This document shows, one piece after another, positions 1 to 10,104 of a stretch of DNA of 64,000 bases. This DNA is from Castor canadensis (lineage: Eukaryota > Chordata > Mammalia > Rodentia > Castoridae). A program made the position numbers and the translations under genes. Every line of letters begins with the position of its first letter. The first letter of the stretch is position 1. The stretch lies in NCBI RefSeq assembly GCF_047511655.1, contig NC_133390.1:114866083-114930082 (forward strand). The letters run 5' to 3'. The notes under the pieces were generated by a model. That model worked only from the letters and a program-made list of their open reading frames with translations, was not told the origin of the DNA and did not search any database.

Positions 1-384
1 CACATTTTCAAATCTAAACATGAGTGAACACATTTTAGCATGCTTATTAAATACTCAGACACTAAACCCTAAGATACTGCTATTTTTTAAAACCACACGT
101 GTTAAAAACTGGTGTTATATGGGATTCTTAAAGTACTGTCCTTTTACCTTTCACATTGCACAGGCCATGTTGTCTAGTGGACATTAATTGGAGTTCTTAG
201 AAGTTACTAACAGCCCTGATGCTCTTTCTGAGTAGGTGTCTCTGGTTCAGTCCATCTGAGTTTTGTCACCATCCATTTTCATAATTGGGTTGTGTTTACC
301 CAGTTACAGCAAGTGAGATGCTGCTTAAATGTGCTTTAAAATCCAGTAAAAAAAATTCTCTGAAGATCTGGGAAAAAAAAATTT
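1..384. other. Non-coding DNA, nothing recognised
   Basis: AT-rich sequence with no coding signal, tandem repeat or interspersed repeat that I can name. Short open frames here have no recognisable protein features. Confidence 0.5.
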
Positions 385-508
385 TTTTTTGAAATAAAGT
401 CTGGCTAACTTCTTTAGTGGGGGCCTACGATGGTCCTTAACCTCAATCCTCTTATCTGTGCCTCCGGGTGGTGGGATTACAAGCATGAAATACCATGTCC
501 GGGCTTCA
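385..508 (-). repeat. B1-like SINE monomer, antisense
   Basis: Read on the minus strand this gives the B1/7SL-type order: a Pol III A-box region, then a phrase meaning 'variable-site ... gggattacaagcatgaaataccatg', the antisense hallmark of B1/Alu-type units, followed by the remnant of the opening 'cccggacatgg' end. The copy is diverged and has lost its A-rich tail identity. Confidence 0.55.
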
Positions 509-657
509 GGGATATTTCTTATAATGCACTCCAAAGAAGACCTGATGCAGTTTGAGAAACATGTAATGCTGATGGTCACTCGAGAAGAAGCAGGCAGGTA
601 GGTGAGAGACAGATCGTGTGGCAATACTTGGTCAATGGGAAGTTTTTGATAAGGAAA
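509..657. other. Short unique spacer
   Basis: No repeat or gene signal is visible between the B1-like unit and the L1 tail. Confidence 0.4.
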
Positions 658-748
658 ATGATGGAGGGGGTAAATTCAACTATGACATAGCATAAGAACT
701 TTTGTAAATGTCACAATGTACCCCCCAGTACAACAGTAATAATAAAAA
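658..748 (+). repeat. L1 3' end fragment
   Basis: The stretch beginning 'gatggagggggtaaattc' and running through 'taaatgtcacaatgta' to an AATAA-rich end is repeated almost word for word at 33,700-33,790, where it closes a longer G-rich L1 3' UTR. I therefore read it as a severely 5'-truncated L1 tail in sense orientation. Confidence 0.55.
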
Positions 749-2050
749 TAAGACACTGGCATGAGCAGATTTTTGTTTCAAAAGGATCTCTATGGAGGCT
801 GAGTGCAGCATGACTTAGGGCTGGTGACATTAAGTCCTGTAAACCAGGCTTGACAAGCAGGTTGTTGTGAAGGGTCCTAGGAAGCATTGATAGGGAAGGG
901 GACTGAGTGATGTGAGCCCAGGAAAGAAAAGAAGTCAATAAGAAGGAACAAAGGATCAGGCTCTGCGGTGGGTGACCAGGCCCAATTCTGATGGAGGACT
1001 TGGGACTCTGTAGAACATACTGTAAATTGTCACACCTGTGCCACAGGAAGCAGCAAATTTTACTGCCAACTCTTATCTCTTATTGGTCAAGAGTGGTCCC
1101 TGGTGGTGTCAACAGCCCAGGACCTGAGAGCTTTCCTCTGCTGCAGAAAGAGTCCTCAGATACCTTGTATGTGAGGAACGGAAGCAATGGATTGGGAGAA
1201 CTCTCCCTATCTGTCACGCCTTGTCACCAAGAGCAAAAGCAATTTCTCCAATCCCAGTGACCTCAGGAAACTCTCTCTTTGTCTTCCGTGTTCATTTCTA
1301 GTTTCCTTTAAAGCCCAAACTTTACAGAAGGTACAGCTCATTTTAGTACTTTTGTGACAATATGTCTCAGGAATAAATTTGCATTTACACACGCAAAACT
1401 AAAAATAACACTTGAAATATAATTATGTGCATTTAATCATATTACATTTCAATGCGATTGGCAGGACATCATCAAAAATCACAAGCAGATATTTTTGAGA
1501 AATGGGCAGATTTTTGGAAAACCTCCTCCTGTGACAGTGGTGGGAAGTGCTTGTTGTGTTACTTCTTTTTGAACCTTTATTTTGAAATAATTGCTTAAAA
1601 GTTTAGAAGAAAATGTCAAGAAAATAAAAAGAAGTCATCCATGGATGTAAGGGTGATCTGGCTGTGACATCTGTCACCCCATTGATCTCCAGGGTTGATT
1701 CGGCTGATCTGGCTGTCCCCTTCCTCTGTCATTGCTCCATGTGGGTCCCTCCTGAAGCTGGGAGTTCAGTAGAAGAGGATGACCATCCCAGATAAAGAAG
1801 GACTGTCCTTTTGTCAAGAGTATATGAGGAGCTGCTTTCTCTCTTGAGAACCTCCAAACAAGCTCTTAAGAAGTCCTCTATGCCCTTGGTTCAGATTTAC
1901 TGGTTGTCTTTTTGCTGACCTCTGTTTGCTGCTTCTCTCCCCAGCTATATCTCCTGGGCCAGGGAAATCCTGTTTCCTCCTTTCCCTTGGAAGCATTTTC
2001 CTTCTGTTTTTGTCCATGAAAAAATGACTCAAAATAGCTCCATTCAGGCC
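749..2050. other. Non-coding DNA, nothing recognised
   Basis: No gene, RNA or repeat that I can name. Open frames at 991-1260 (+) and 1814-2032 (-) have no domain, signal peptide or low-complexity pattern suggesting a real protein and are as expected by chance. Confidence 0.5.
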
Positions 2051-2215
2051 CTGTCACCAGTTTTTATTTTTTTGTAAGTTTCCTTTCTTCCCCCCTCCCA
2101 TTTTTTATTAGCATATATTCATTGTACAGGGGGGGATTTGTTGTGACAATTCTGAATAGCCTTACACTGTACGTTGGTTAGATCACCCCCTCCATCCCTC
2201 CCCAGCAAACCCCCA
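2051..2215 (-). repeat. L1 3' UTR tail, antisense
   Basis: A T-rich start, a C-rich tract, then 'ttagcatatattcattgtac' and a run of C-rich blocks match the reverse complement of an old rodent L1 3' UTR ending in an A-rich tail. Confidence 0.45.
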
Positions 2216-2640
2216 TGTTTGTAATAGTGGAACTACTCTATGGAACTTGGGAGAGGGAGGAAAGGAAAAGAGAATGATAGCGACAACAATATCAAAATAC
2301 ATTGTATCTGTGCAGACAGAGGATAAGATGATATGGACTGAAAGCAGTTGAATACTGGGGGTGGGAGAGAAGGGGTAAGGGAGAGTAATGGAGGGGTTTG
2401 AACTGACAAAAGTAATGTATACTCATGGTGGGGATAGTTTAAGAAACCCCTTTGAACATTGACTTTGGAGTTAATAAAAGACAGGACTGAAAATAGGTAC
2501 AATGTATGTGTGTGTGGGGGGGTACTTGTTTCTAGGGGCGGGTAAATGGAGGAGATGAAGGTGAGGGAATATGGGTTTCATATACATATACAAAGCAGAA
2601 CGATGAAACCTCTGTTACCAGCTTAACTGCTAAAACTCAA
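2216..2640 (+). repeat. G-rich L1 3' UTR-like stretch
   Basis: Purine- and G-rich sequence ending in 'aacgatgaaacctctgttac' resembles the closing part of an older L1 3' UTR, such as the one at 14,090-14,160. The family is not assigned. It lies head-to-head with the antisense tail at 2,051-2,215. Confidence 0.3.
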
Positions 2641-3127
2641 CACTGGTCTCAAGTTTTGAGGCGTGCTGGTGGTGTAGTACTCAAAGCTACAGACATTAAA
2701 TGGTAATGTACATGTGCTTATAAAACAGGTCCTTGGCCATTCTGAGTAATAAAACCATTTGAAAATACAACAATTAAAAATTGATTATGATATTGCTCCT
2801 GTATATAAAAATAATGTAAATAGTATTTCTATTGTTTTTAAAAGAATGTTTGAAATTAAATTCTTCGATTCTTTTAATGAACAATTCACTTTCTGCCTAT
2901 AAATGGAAAAATGAGGTATGTCTGTGAGCAGAGTAAAATTTGAAAGATAGCTACTATCAGTTCATGAGTCAGGCAGGATGCCAGGACACCTGCAATTGGT
3001 CCAAGCCTCTTGCTCATTGTTTCAAAACAAATTCATTTTAGGATCTAAAGATTTGTGATGGAGATAGCAGAGACATTGTCTGAGGTACTGTGGTTGAGTC
3101 CTAGACAGTTGAGAGTGTCATGCAACA
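2641..3127. other. Non-coding DNA, nothing recognised
   Basis: No supported gene or repeat. Confidence 0.45.
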
Positions 3128-3281
3128 TGGCTATCTTAGTTGGCTTTGATTGCTACAACAAAATACTGCAGATTTGTGCTTGAACAACAGACATTTATTT
3201 TCTCATAGCTCCGGAGCCTGCAAGTCTAAGTTCAAGATGATTTACAGTCAGGCTCTGGTGAAGGCACTTTTCCTGTTTTAT

Positions 3282-3282
3282 T

Positions 3283-3320
<38 letters not shown>
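3282..3320 (+). repeat. (TCTA)n microsatellite
   Basis: About ten uninterrupted TCTA units lie at the edge of the antisense SINE, where its A-rich tail would be expected. The array probably grew from that tail. Confidence 0.9.
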
Positions 3321-3344
3321 ATCTATCACCAGTCTATCTCTATG

Positions 3345-3560
3345 TAATGTTTGCAGTACTGGAGATTGAATTCAGGGCTTCACACATGCTAGGCAAGTGC
3401 TCTACCACTTGAGCCATGACCCCAGCTTTTGTTTATATTTCGTTTTTGAGACAGGGTCTTGCTAACTTTGCCCAGGCTAGCCTTAAATTTGTGATCCTTC
3501 TGTCCCTGCCTCCTGGGTGAGTGGTATTACATGCATTTACCATCATGCCTAGTTACTGTT
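3345..3560 (-). repeat. Composite ID + B1-like SINE, antisense
   Basis: The antisense ID half shows 'gcaagtgctctaccacttga', which reads as a tRNA-like A-box region on the minus strand. It is followed by the B1 half with 'gagacagggtcttgctaact' and 'ggctagccttaaatttgtga'. The same two-part order recurs in many places in the window. Confidence 0.75.
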
Positions 3561-3708
3561 CCTGTCTTCTGCATTACTCTCTTCTTACTGTGTCCTCATA
3601 AGGAAGAAAGAGAAAGACTGAGGTGATAGGGAGAGAGGGAAGGAACTGGTGAGGAGGAGAGAAAGGGAAAGAGAGAGAACATATCTGCATGCTTTGGTGC
3701 TTCTTCTT

Positions 3709-4055
3709 TTTTTTTTTTTTTCATTTTTCTTTTATTATTCATATGTGCATACTAGGCTTGGTTCATTTCTCCCCCCTGCCCCCACCCCCTCCCTTATCAC
3801 CCACTCCGCCCCCTCCCTCTTCCCCCCCCTCAATACCCAGCAGAACCTGTTTTGCCCTTATTTCTAATTTTGTTGTAGAGAGAGTATAAGCCATAATAGG
3901 AAGGAACAAGGGTTTTTGCTGGTTGAGATAAGGATAGCTATACAGGGCATTGACTCACATTGATTTCCTGTGCGTGGGTGTTACCTTCTAGGTTAATTCT
4001 TTTTGATCTAACCTTTTCTCTAGTACCTGTTCCCCTTTTCCTACTGGCCTCAGTT
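3709..4055 (-). mobile_element. 5'-truncated L1 3' UTR, antisense
   Basis: A poly-T start is followed by the reverse complement of the same 3' UTR seen at about 26,300-26,631: the C-rich tract, 'ggaaggaacaagggtttttg' and 'gatagctatacaggg'. An 18-bp duplication, GCTTTGGTGCTTCTTCTT, lies exactly on both sides (3,691-3,708 and 4,056-4,073), so this is a complete L1 insertion that copied only about 330 bases. The exact long duplication indicates a fairly recent insertion into the older LTR. Confidence 0.9.
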
Positions 4056-4215
4056 GCTTTGGTGCTTCTTCTTATAAGGACATTAACCTCATCACAGGGT
4101 CTCTACCCTCATGACCAATCTAAACCTAATTATTTCTTGAAGGCCTCATGTCCAAAGATAATCTCATTAACTGCAGCTCAACATTTGAACTGGAGCTGGG
4201 GTTAGTCCATAGCAA

Positions 4216-6554
4216 GGGATCCTAAACAATTGCGTTCAGAAGTGAATCCATCAAAGAGCAGGTGAAACAGATTGGATGAAAAGATTTATGAATAAATAAG
4301 AGCTCTTTTTAATCCCAGTCTTGGTAAATAAAACTTCTCCTCTTGGTGCCTCAGGGTCCTTGATGGCAAAGCAAGAGAGTTTGAGAAGACCTTTCAGTCC
4401 TCAGCTATCACACAAGGAATAAGTCCACTGTTTTGGAATTAATTGGTGCATGTTTGTAGTACATGGTTTCTTCACTTTTAATATGTGTTTGTGTTATTAA
4501 ATAAGCTGCATGTAATGAGGTCGTGGTATGGATGAACTCTCAGTTTCCTTTGTGGATCCACCGGTCATGTGTAAATCACATAGTCAACAGTGAGTTTCTG
4601 GGATATAGCCAATCCACTAGCATTATAATTCCCCTTTCTGAAATGTTAATTACAAAACAACAAACAAACACAAAAACAGAAGTCTAACTATTTCCTCCTT
4701 AGAGCAACCACTTTATTTATTTTTTGGATTGGCTGTTTTGGAATTAATTCCCATGTTTTAAATTTCATGCTTACATTGTTTCTCAGGCCTTCAGTTTTAT
4801 GCCTAAGCAAAGCCTCTCTATCATGGAAGATAAAAAATTATATCTCTCTTCACCACTAACTGCTGTCCTTCTCATTAACCTGTTTTCTAATTGTCATATT
4901 GTAATTTTGGTCAGGGCAGGGTATATGTCTACATGATCACTGTTAACAGTTAAACTGTATTAAAAACTATGCTCACTTGTTCTTTTCTACCCAGCTTTTC
5001 ATACCCCTGGTGATCTTTCACATTTTTCTATCAAGGGCTTTCTACATATTCTTTTCCTCAGCTTCAACACCCACCTTCCTACTTTCTACTGTTTTACAAA
5101 TATACATTATTACTTTCTCCCTTTCTGACATGAAAGGTTGTGAACTGTTCAATGTGGTAAATTCTTGGTCATCTATTTGTGGGTAAACACTAATCCATTC
5201 AGCAAATATTTATTGAGTGCCTATTGAGGCAGTAAATCCTAGAATAACAATAAAAAACAGCTGTGAGTAAAATTAAGGCCCTGTCTTGCATTCTAGGGAA
5301 CTCAGATGCTATGTTTCCAAACTAAAAAAGATTCTATATGCAATGTTTATTGTTGTATTTTTGCTTTCAAATGAGAAACTGATTTAATACCACCTAATAT
5401 GGAAACATGCTTTTCTCTTCTGTGCTCAGAAATATATAGGTAAAATGCTTACCCAGACAAGATTTGTCATTTTAAAGTTACCAGTTTTTGTTTAATGAGT
5501 CATGTTCTTAAAATCAGTGAATAGCTCTAGAGGGACCTAAATTAGAGCAAATCAAAGCCAAGTCTAAAACATTTGGGGATTACAGAGCAATTAAATACAG
5601 GAATAGCAGTTTGAACCCAAATCCTTGTAGTGCATTCACTGTCCTAAAAGCTCTGCTTTTAAAAATGAAGATAAAGTGACATACCTTATCGTGAATGAAG
5701 CTGTCAAACTTCATTCTTTTCCTCACTCAATGTACTCTCCTTATACCCTCCTGTGGTTATTGGTTTTATTATTTTCTAGAAACATGATGAGGTGTTACGT
5801 ACTTGTCATCACCTTAATCTATGCAAATCTATGCAAATCTTTGCTGTCATTTACCAAATTTTCTGCCTATAAATGACATGTAACATAGCTGGCCAGTTTA
5901 GGAAGACCCAGATTTAAGGCATGTGACAGACAAACAAAATGACAGCCATATTTTACTTCCATTTCCAAAGGGAAGCAGCCTCTCATTATCACTACTGATT
6001 TTGTAAACATGCCACTAATGGTAAATACCCTTCTGACAATATCTACCTAACGAAACCTGGAGAGAAATGACAAGCCTGTCATTAACCTTTGGGGCACCTG
6101 AGGATGGGAGAACTGGAAATTATTAAGTATAAAACTACTTTCCAATGCTTTATGGGTCATTTATCTAAGAGATCTCTCTTAATGAAGTACATTTGGGCCT
6201 TGAAAAGTTAAGTCTTCTGAAGGAAAGTTGCTAGAATGATTAAGTGAACAAATCATTCATTCTAATACTAAAAAAGAGGCCTAATTCTTGCTCTCAGAAT
6301 TCAGCCCCTTTCCATGGGTCCAAATTTAAGGACTCATAACAAAACCAAAAATTCATCCTGATTGTGCAAAGAAGCTCTGCCAGGGAAGCAACATAGGTAT
6401 ATTTATTTAATATTTTAGTTAAGAGGAGCTTTTTATTACTTGTTATTTTCTTCAAGAATGGTCTATGAAGTTAACACTGTTCCTTTTCTTGTTCTAGTAA
6501 AATAAGAAATAGAGAATGTCTTAAAATCTGATTATCTAGAATTTTGTGTTTTAT
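4216..6554. other. Mostly unique non-coding DNA
   Basis: AT-rich sequence without a supported gene. Around 5,190-5,310, 'caaatatttattgagtgcc' followed by a 'ccctgtcttgcattctaggg' block resembles an ancient mammal-wide repeat end (L2/MIR class), weakly supported. Two tandem ATGCAAAT octamers at 5,821-5,838 are listed separately. Confidence 0.45.
5821..5838 (+). promoter_or_regulatory. Tandem octamer motifs (possible POU sites)
   Basis: ATGCAAAT occurs twice, at 5,821-5,828 and 5,831-5,838, ten bases apart. The octamer is the classic binding site of POU-family factors such as OCT1 and OCT4. Ten-base spacing puts both copies on the same face of the helix. There is no other evidence of function. 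Confidence 0.25.
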
Positions 6555-6715
6555 CACATTTTAGCATATATTTATCAAAGTAATGAGTTTCACTGAGACA
6601 TTTACATACATGAATACACCATACTTTGATCATATTCACCACCTATTGTCCTTTCTTATGCTCTCCCCTCTTCCCCTTACTCCCTCAATATCCCAAGTAG
6701 TCCCCCTTTTACTTT
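6555..6715 (-). repeat. L1 3' UTR fragment, antisense
   Basis: 'ttagcatatatttatcaaag', 'actttgatcatattcaccac' and the following C-rich block are the reverse complement of the 'gggtgaatatgatcaaagta' ending seen in sense at about 14,090-14,115. Confidence 0.55.
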
Positions 6716-7629
6716 TAGGTCCTTTTACTGTAGTATGGAATCCACTGTGAGGTCCTGGATGCTTCCAATGCACTTCCTAAGGCTTTACAATGTGCCTTCT
6801 CACCAGTGTGCAGACCCCTCCATTGGTGGCTCTTGACCAGGTAATAGTTGGAAACTCCCCTGATTGACTCAGTGCATAGCCAGAACCCAGGCCACGGCTC
6901 AGTATTGTTCTGAAAGAATTCTCTCAAAACTACCTGCCTCAGAATCACCTGGGATTCAGAATCCTTGGGCTTGGGCCTTGATTTTTAGGAAAGTACCTCC
7001 ATTTCACTCAGGGTATTTTCCAAGGCTAAGTAGAAATGCAACAATGAGTCCTGATTATATTTTTCCTTTCTAATTATCAAAAGACATCTTAGTACAGTGA
7101 TAGTCCCAGGGCTTCAGATTTCTTTGGCCTGTAGTGATAAGCTTGCTACCAAGATTTGATTGTCTCCTTGCTTATTTCTTTATTACCTCTGCTTGCTCAA
7201 GTCTTTGAGATTCTAGACAAGGTAATTTCTTAACTCATCCAAGGAAGATGTCACTTCTACCTTTTAAAGTTGGCATTAGCTTGATAAGAATTCTAGAAAA
7301 TTAACTTTTGAGAAAAAAACTTTTTTTGAAGGTTTAAAGGATTTAAAAATTTACCAAAGGAGGCTGTCTCATGAATGAACAGCAACTCGATCTGGTCTTT
7401 GGAAGATGCTTTTCTTCTTAGGAAATCCAGGAGGAGCATGCTGGCCTTTTATGGTAGGGTGGTGCATTAGCATGGAATCACTCAGCTTCACTGTCCCACA
7501 TGCATGTTGCAGATTCTGGGAAGCAGCTTTCCTGAGGTTTACTTTTCCCCACATATCTGGGTCTGTATGAACCTAGGCAATCTCTTTCAGTGGGATGTCA
7601 TGTTACCTACTGTTTCATGTTCCTGGCAT
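6716..7629. other. Non-coding DNA, nothing recognised
   Basis: No gene or repeat that I can support. Open frames here on both strands are short and featureless. Confidence 0.45.
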
Positions 7630-7635
7630 GAGCCC

Positions 7636-8078
7636 TGTGGAGACTGGAGTATGAAAAGCCTATGAGAACTTGACACGAGCACAGCCATGTCAAATAATCT
7701 TCAGGCTGAAATGGCACAGCCCCCAGCTGCAGAAAGGAGTGAGAGCAAAATGCAGCACTGCTGCTTTGCATAAAAACAAGGATGTTTACACCATGCCCTT
7801 CAGACAGGAACAGTACCAGTATGTGCAGACAGCAGCAATCGCAGGTCCCCCTTGTTCCCAATAACTACAATGTCACACCCTCAGAGAACTGATGCTCTAC
7901 TTCCTGGTTTGCCACTGTATATAATAAACTCACTGGAGGTGATGGAGGCTGCTGTATGTCTCCACCAGAGTGCCCAGGCCACCTGACCCCAGCTTTTTGC
8001 ATGTTTGTCTTTTGTCCTTTCTCAGTCTCCTGTCACTCCCAGTTAGGTTCCTAGGATGAGCTTGCTCAGGTCACGAAA
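7636..8078 (+). repeat. 5' LTR of class II ERV
   Basis: It begins TGTGGAGA and is collinear with the 3' LTR at 9,454-9,877. Shared landmarks are 'tatgagaacttgac', 'ccatgcccttcagacaggaa', a combined TATA/polyadenylation block with AATAAA at 7,923-7,928, and 'cccagttaggttc' near the end. It carries about 12 extra bases near its start relative to the 3' copy. The canonical CA end is not clear, so the right edge is good to within a few bases. Confidence 0.85.
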
Positions 8079-8080
8079 GG

Positions 8081-8098
8081 TGGCGCCCAAACAGGGAC
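8081..8098 (+). other. Primer binding site, tRNA-Lys type
   Basis: TGGCGCCCAAACAGGGAC matches the complement of the tRNA-Lys(UUU) 3' end at 17 of 18 bases; the one change is a G to A at a CpG, a typical decay change. Its place just after the LTR marks the start of minus-strand synthesis in the ancestral virus. Confidence 0.9.
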
Positions 8099-8213
8099 CT
8101 AACTGTGGGGGAACTTGAAGCTCAAAGATGAGAAGACACTCTCTAAGAAGTGCATGCATAATAAAAAACAAGGTGAGGGGGACAGTAAATTGAATACAGT
8201 CAGGTGTAAAAAC

Positions 8214-8414
8214 ATGGGACAGCATGAGTCTAAGAAATGGGAGTTCTATATACAAACTTTAAAAGCTATGCTAAAGATTAGAGGATGCAGAGTCAGGTCA
8301 CTTCAGCTTATGCAGTTTTTAGATTTTGTACAGGATACTTGCCTGTGGTTCTCTGAGGAGGGCACTGTAAATTTAGAAACATGGAACGAGGTAGGAGATG
8401 GGCTGAGGGCATGA
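8214..8414 (+). pseudogene. gag matrix remnant of class II ERV
   Basis: The frame from the ATG at 8,214 gives 66 residues starting MGQ, a usual Gag start whose glycine would be myristoylated, and contains 'FLDFVQDTCLWFSEEGTVN' near the middle, a pattern typical of betaretroviral matrix proteins. An upstream in-frame ATG at 8,115 would add 33 residues, but the MGQ start is the one expected for Gag. The frame ends at a stop at 8,412-8,414, far short of a full Gag. Sequence to about 8,850 may be further Gag-derived, but I cannot identify it. No capsid or nucleocapsid motif follows. Confidence 0.75.
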
Positions 8415-8854
8415 TACATGGCTGAAGGGTTGGAATGCACACCCATTTTTACTTTTGGTTTGTGGTCCATGATTACAGATTGTTTGGTTCCCACTCCCTC
8501 ACATAAACAAAGACTTTCTTTGGTATCCAACTGGACTCCCTGAGATATGTCCTCGGTGTTGGAGGGGAGGAACAGGATTTGCAGAGCGCAGTGCCACTGC
8601 TGGGAACATGCGGCCCATGTGATCAAGAGTGATCAAGTCCCAGTGGCACTGGTGGAGCTGCTGTGTCAGACATGCCTCCTGAAAGAGCTCAGCCCTTCCA
8701 GGCCTGGCTCCATTCCTGCTGCCCACTGCACACCACCACCACAGCCAGAGTGCTCTCCTGCCCACCCTGACCCCGCGGCTGAATCAGGAGTTGAGTGAGG
8801 AGATGGCCGCCAGTGAGACAGATGCGGAAGAGTGAGCCACCCACTTGAGGTCAA
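8415..8854 (+). other. Internal ERV region, gag-derived or deletion-joined
   Basis: Lies between the matrix remnant and the env start. It is unusually GC- and proline-codon rich in its second half compared with the surroundings. A frame at 8,547-8,798 (+) is proline-rich, as retroviral inter-domain Gag regions often are, but shows no diagnostic motif. The deletion joining gag to env must lie in or near this stretch. Confidence 0.4.
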
Positions 8855-9163
8855 ATGAAGAAACTAATAGACATGATGACAATGGTAACCAGTAACTTAG
8901 GGATGGCTGGGAATCCCACAGCCACACTGCTGGTGGCATTGGTCATAATCACAATACAGATGAGTGTTGTCCAGGGTGATGCATACTGGACTTTCATGCC
9001 CAACCCCCCAGTGGTGCATCCTATCACTTGGAAGAGCCACCCTGTAGCTATCTTTGCTAATGATACAGTGCACACGGGAGGTCATTCCTCAGGACATTTG
9101 GTGCCTCAATATAGTGACTATAGCTTTACAGGTAAAGCTCATCTTATGGGCGCATGGAAATGA
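8855..9163 (+). pseudogene. env surface subunit N-terminal remnant (class II)
   Basis: 102 residues. A polar leader of about 21 residues precedes a hydrophobic signal-peptide core at roughly residues 22-41, followed by 'GDAYWTFMPNPPVVHPITW', the kind of aromatic and proline-rich start seen at mature betaretroviral (HML-like) surface subunits. One N-linked glycosylation sequon, NDT, is at residues 69-71. The frame then breaks; most of the surface subunit is absent. The long leader before the signal core is known in this env group. It is not functional as it stands. Confidence 0.65.
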
Positions 9164-9232
9164 AGCAAATGATACTGCAGACTTACGGCAATTAAGGCAA
9201 CAAATAATGGCCATGCAAAAGGCTTATGAAAT

Positions 9233-9472
9233 GTTGTTTCTCCAGCTAATACTGCAAAAACCATCCTGGATGAACTCAAGGGTTTCAATCTGTTTAACTT
9301 GCTAAAGCAGTCCTTCTGGTATTTGGCAGGAATAAGTGTGTTATTCACCTGTTTTCTTGTTCTTTCAGTTGGATGCCACATGGTGCAAAGACAACTCCTT
9401 AGATTAAGGGTCGGGCTTCATTGGGAGCATTTAAGAAATAAAAAAGGGGGAGATGTGGAGAGCAGAGTATGA
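9233..9472 (+). pseudogene. env transmembrane subunit C-terminal remnant (class II)
   Basis: An open frame of 79 codons with no ATG start, so easily missed. It holds an amphipathic stretch, a membrane anchor at about residues 28-48 (FWYLAGISVLFTCFLVLSVG), a basic cytoplasmic tail and 'LRNKKGGDV' close to the end, as in betaretroviral env tails. The stop at 9,470-9,472 lies inside the 3' LTR, a normal arrangement for env. Upstream ectodomain sequence (about 9,130-9,232, 'LRQLRQQIMAMQKAYE') is in another frame, so at least one indel separates them. Confidence 0.75.
9440..9453 (+). other. Polypurine tract of class II ERV
   Basis: AAAAAAGGGGGAGA ends directly at the TG that opens the 3' LTR, the expected plus-strand primer position. 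Confidence 0.85.
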
Positions 9473-9877
9473 GAACTTGACAAAAGCACAGCTATGTCTG
9501 CAGACTGGGATTGGCACAGCCCCCAGCTGCAGAGGGAGTGAGGGCAAAATGCAGCAAGTTGCTTTGCATAAGAAATAAAGATGTTTACACCATGCCCTTC
9601 AGACAGGAACAGTACCAGTACATGCAGAAAGTAGCGATTGCAGGTCCCCCTGTTCCTGATAACTACAATGTCATGCCCCCCCCAAGAACTGTTGCTCTAC
9701 TTCCTTGTTTGCCACTGTATATAATAAACTTGCTGGAGGTGGCGGAGGCTGTTGTGCGTCTCCATCCAAGTGCCCAGCCCACCAGATCCCAGCTTTTTGC
9801 ACATTGTTTTTTGTCCTTTCTCAATCCCCTGTTGCTCCCAGTTAGGTTCTTAGGATTAGCTTGCACAGGCCATAAGA
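9454..9877 (+). repeat. 3' LTR of class II ERV
   Basis: Begins TGTGGAGAGCAGAG right after the polypurine tract and aligns along its whole length with the 5' LTR. AATAAA lies at 9,723-9,728. The last bases before the GAGCCC duplication are 'cataaga' rather than the canonical CA. Confidence 0.85.
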
Positions 9878-9883
9878 GAGCCC

Positions 9884-10104
9884 CTATTAGTATCCTGAAA
9901 TTATTTTGCTGTTACTACAAAGATACCTGATAAGTGTGCCTCTGTGACTTGATTTATTTAGCATTTCATTGACAGCTCTTCCTTGCACCACTGTACTTAT
10001 GAAAGGAGGACAAGTAGTGTTTCTATTGAATATTTTGTGCAGACTTGAAACATAATGAAAGGAGTTTTTCAATTTTAAATACGAGGTACTACTCATTGAT
10101 GCCA
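9884..10104. other. Non-coding spacer
   Basis: Nothing recognised. Confidence 0.4.

Larger units (their letters stand above)
3128..4215 (-). repeat. MaLR/MLT1-like LTR, antisense, interrupted
   Basis: The left part carries the antisense MaLR hallmark order: 'gctacaacaaaatac', then 'aacaacagacatttattttc', then a 'cagctccggagcctgcaag' block. The order resumes at 3,565-3,708 and again at 4,074-4,215 with 'ataaggacattaacctcatc' and an ending near 'ggagctggggttagtcc'. A TCTA microsatellite with a SINE (3,282-3,560) and an L1 tail (3,709-4,055) split it, so the LTR is the oldest layer of this nest. Confidence 0.55.
7636..9877 (+). mobile_element. Class II (betaretrovirus-like) ERV, internally deleted
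   Basis: A 2.24-kb provirus with both LTRs, a tRNA-Lys primer binding site, a gag matrix remnant, the start of env, the end of env and a polypurine tract, in correct order. The 6-bp sequence GAGCCC flanks it exactly at 7,630-7,635 and 9,878-9,883, the duplication size expected for this retrovirus class. Most of gag, all of protease, reverse transcriptase and integrase, and most of the surface env are missing, so it cannot replicate. The two LTRs are clearly diverged by eye, which implies an old insertion. Whether the deletion came before or after insertion cannot be told from one copy. Confidence 0.85.

Noticed and set aside
2051-2640. Possible inverted-repeat DNA transposon formed by opposed C-rich and G-rich blocks
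   Set aside because: The two halves are different L1 3' UTR tails in opposite orientation and not mirror images; no terminal inverted repeat or TA-type duplication was found.
7670-7864. Frames shared between 7,670-7,864 and 9,511-9,930
   Set aside because: They look like a repeated gene, but both are the same LTR read in frame; the longer frame simply lacks a stop in the 3' LTR.
8499-8854. Overlapping frames on both strands with proline- and glycine-rich products
   Set aside because: They lie inside the class II ERV and are only open because the region is GC-rich. No independent gene evidence.
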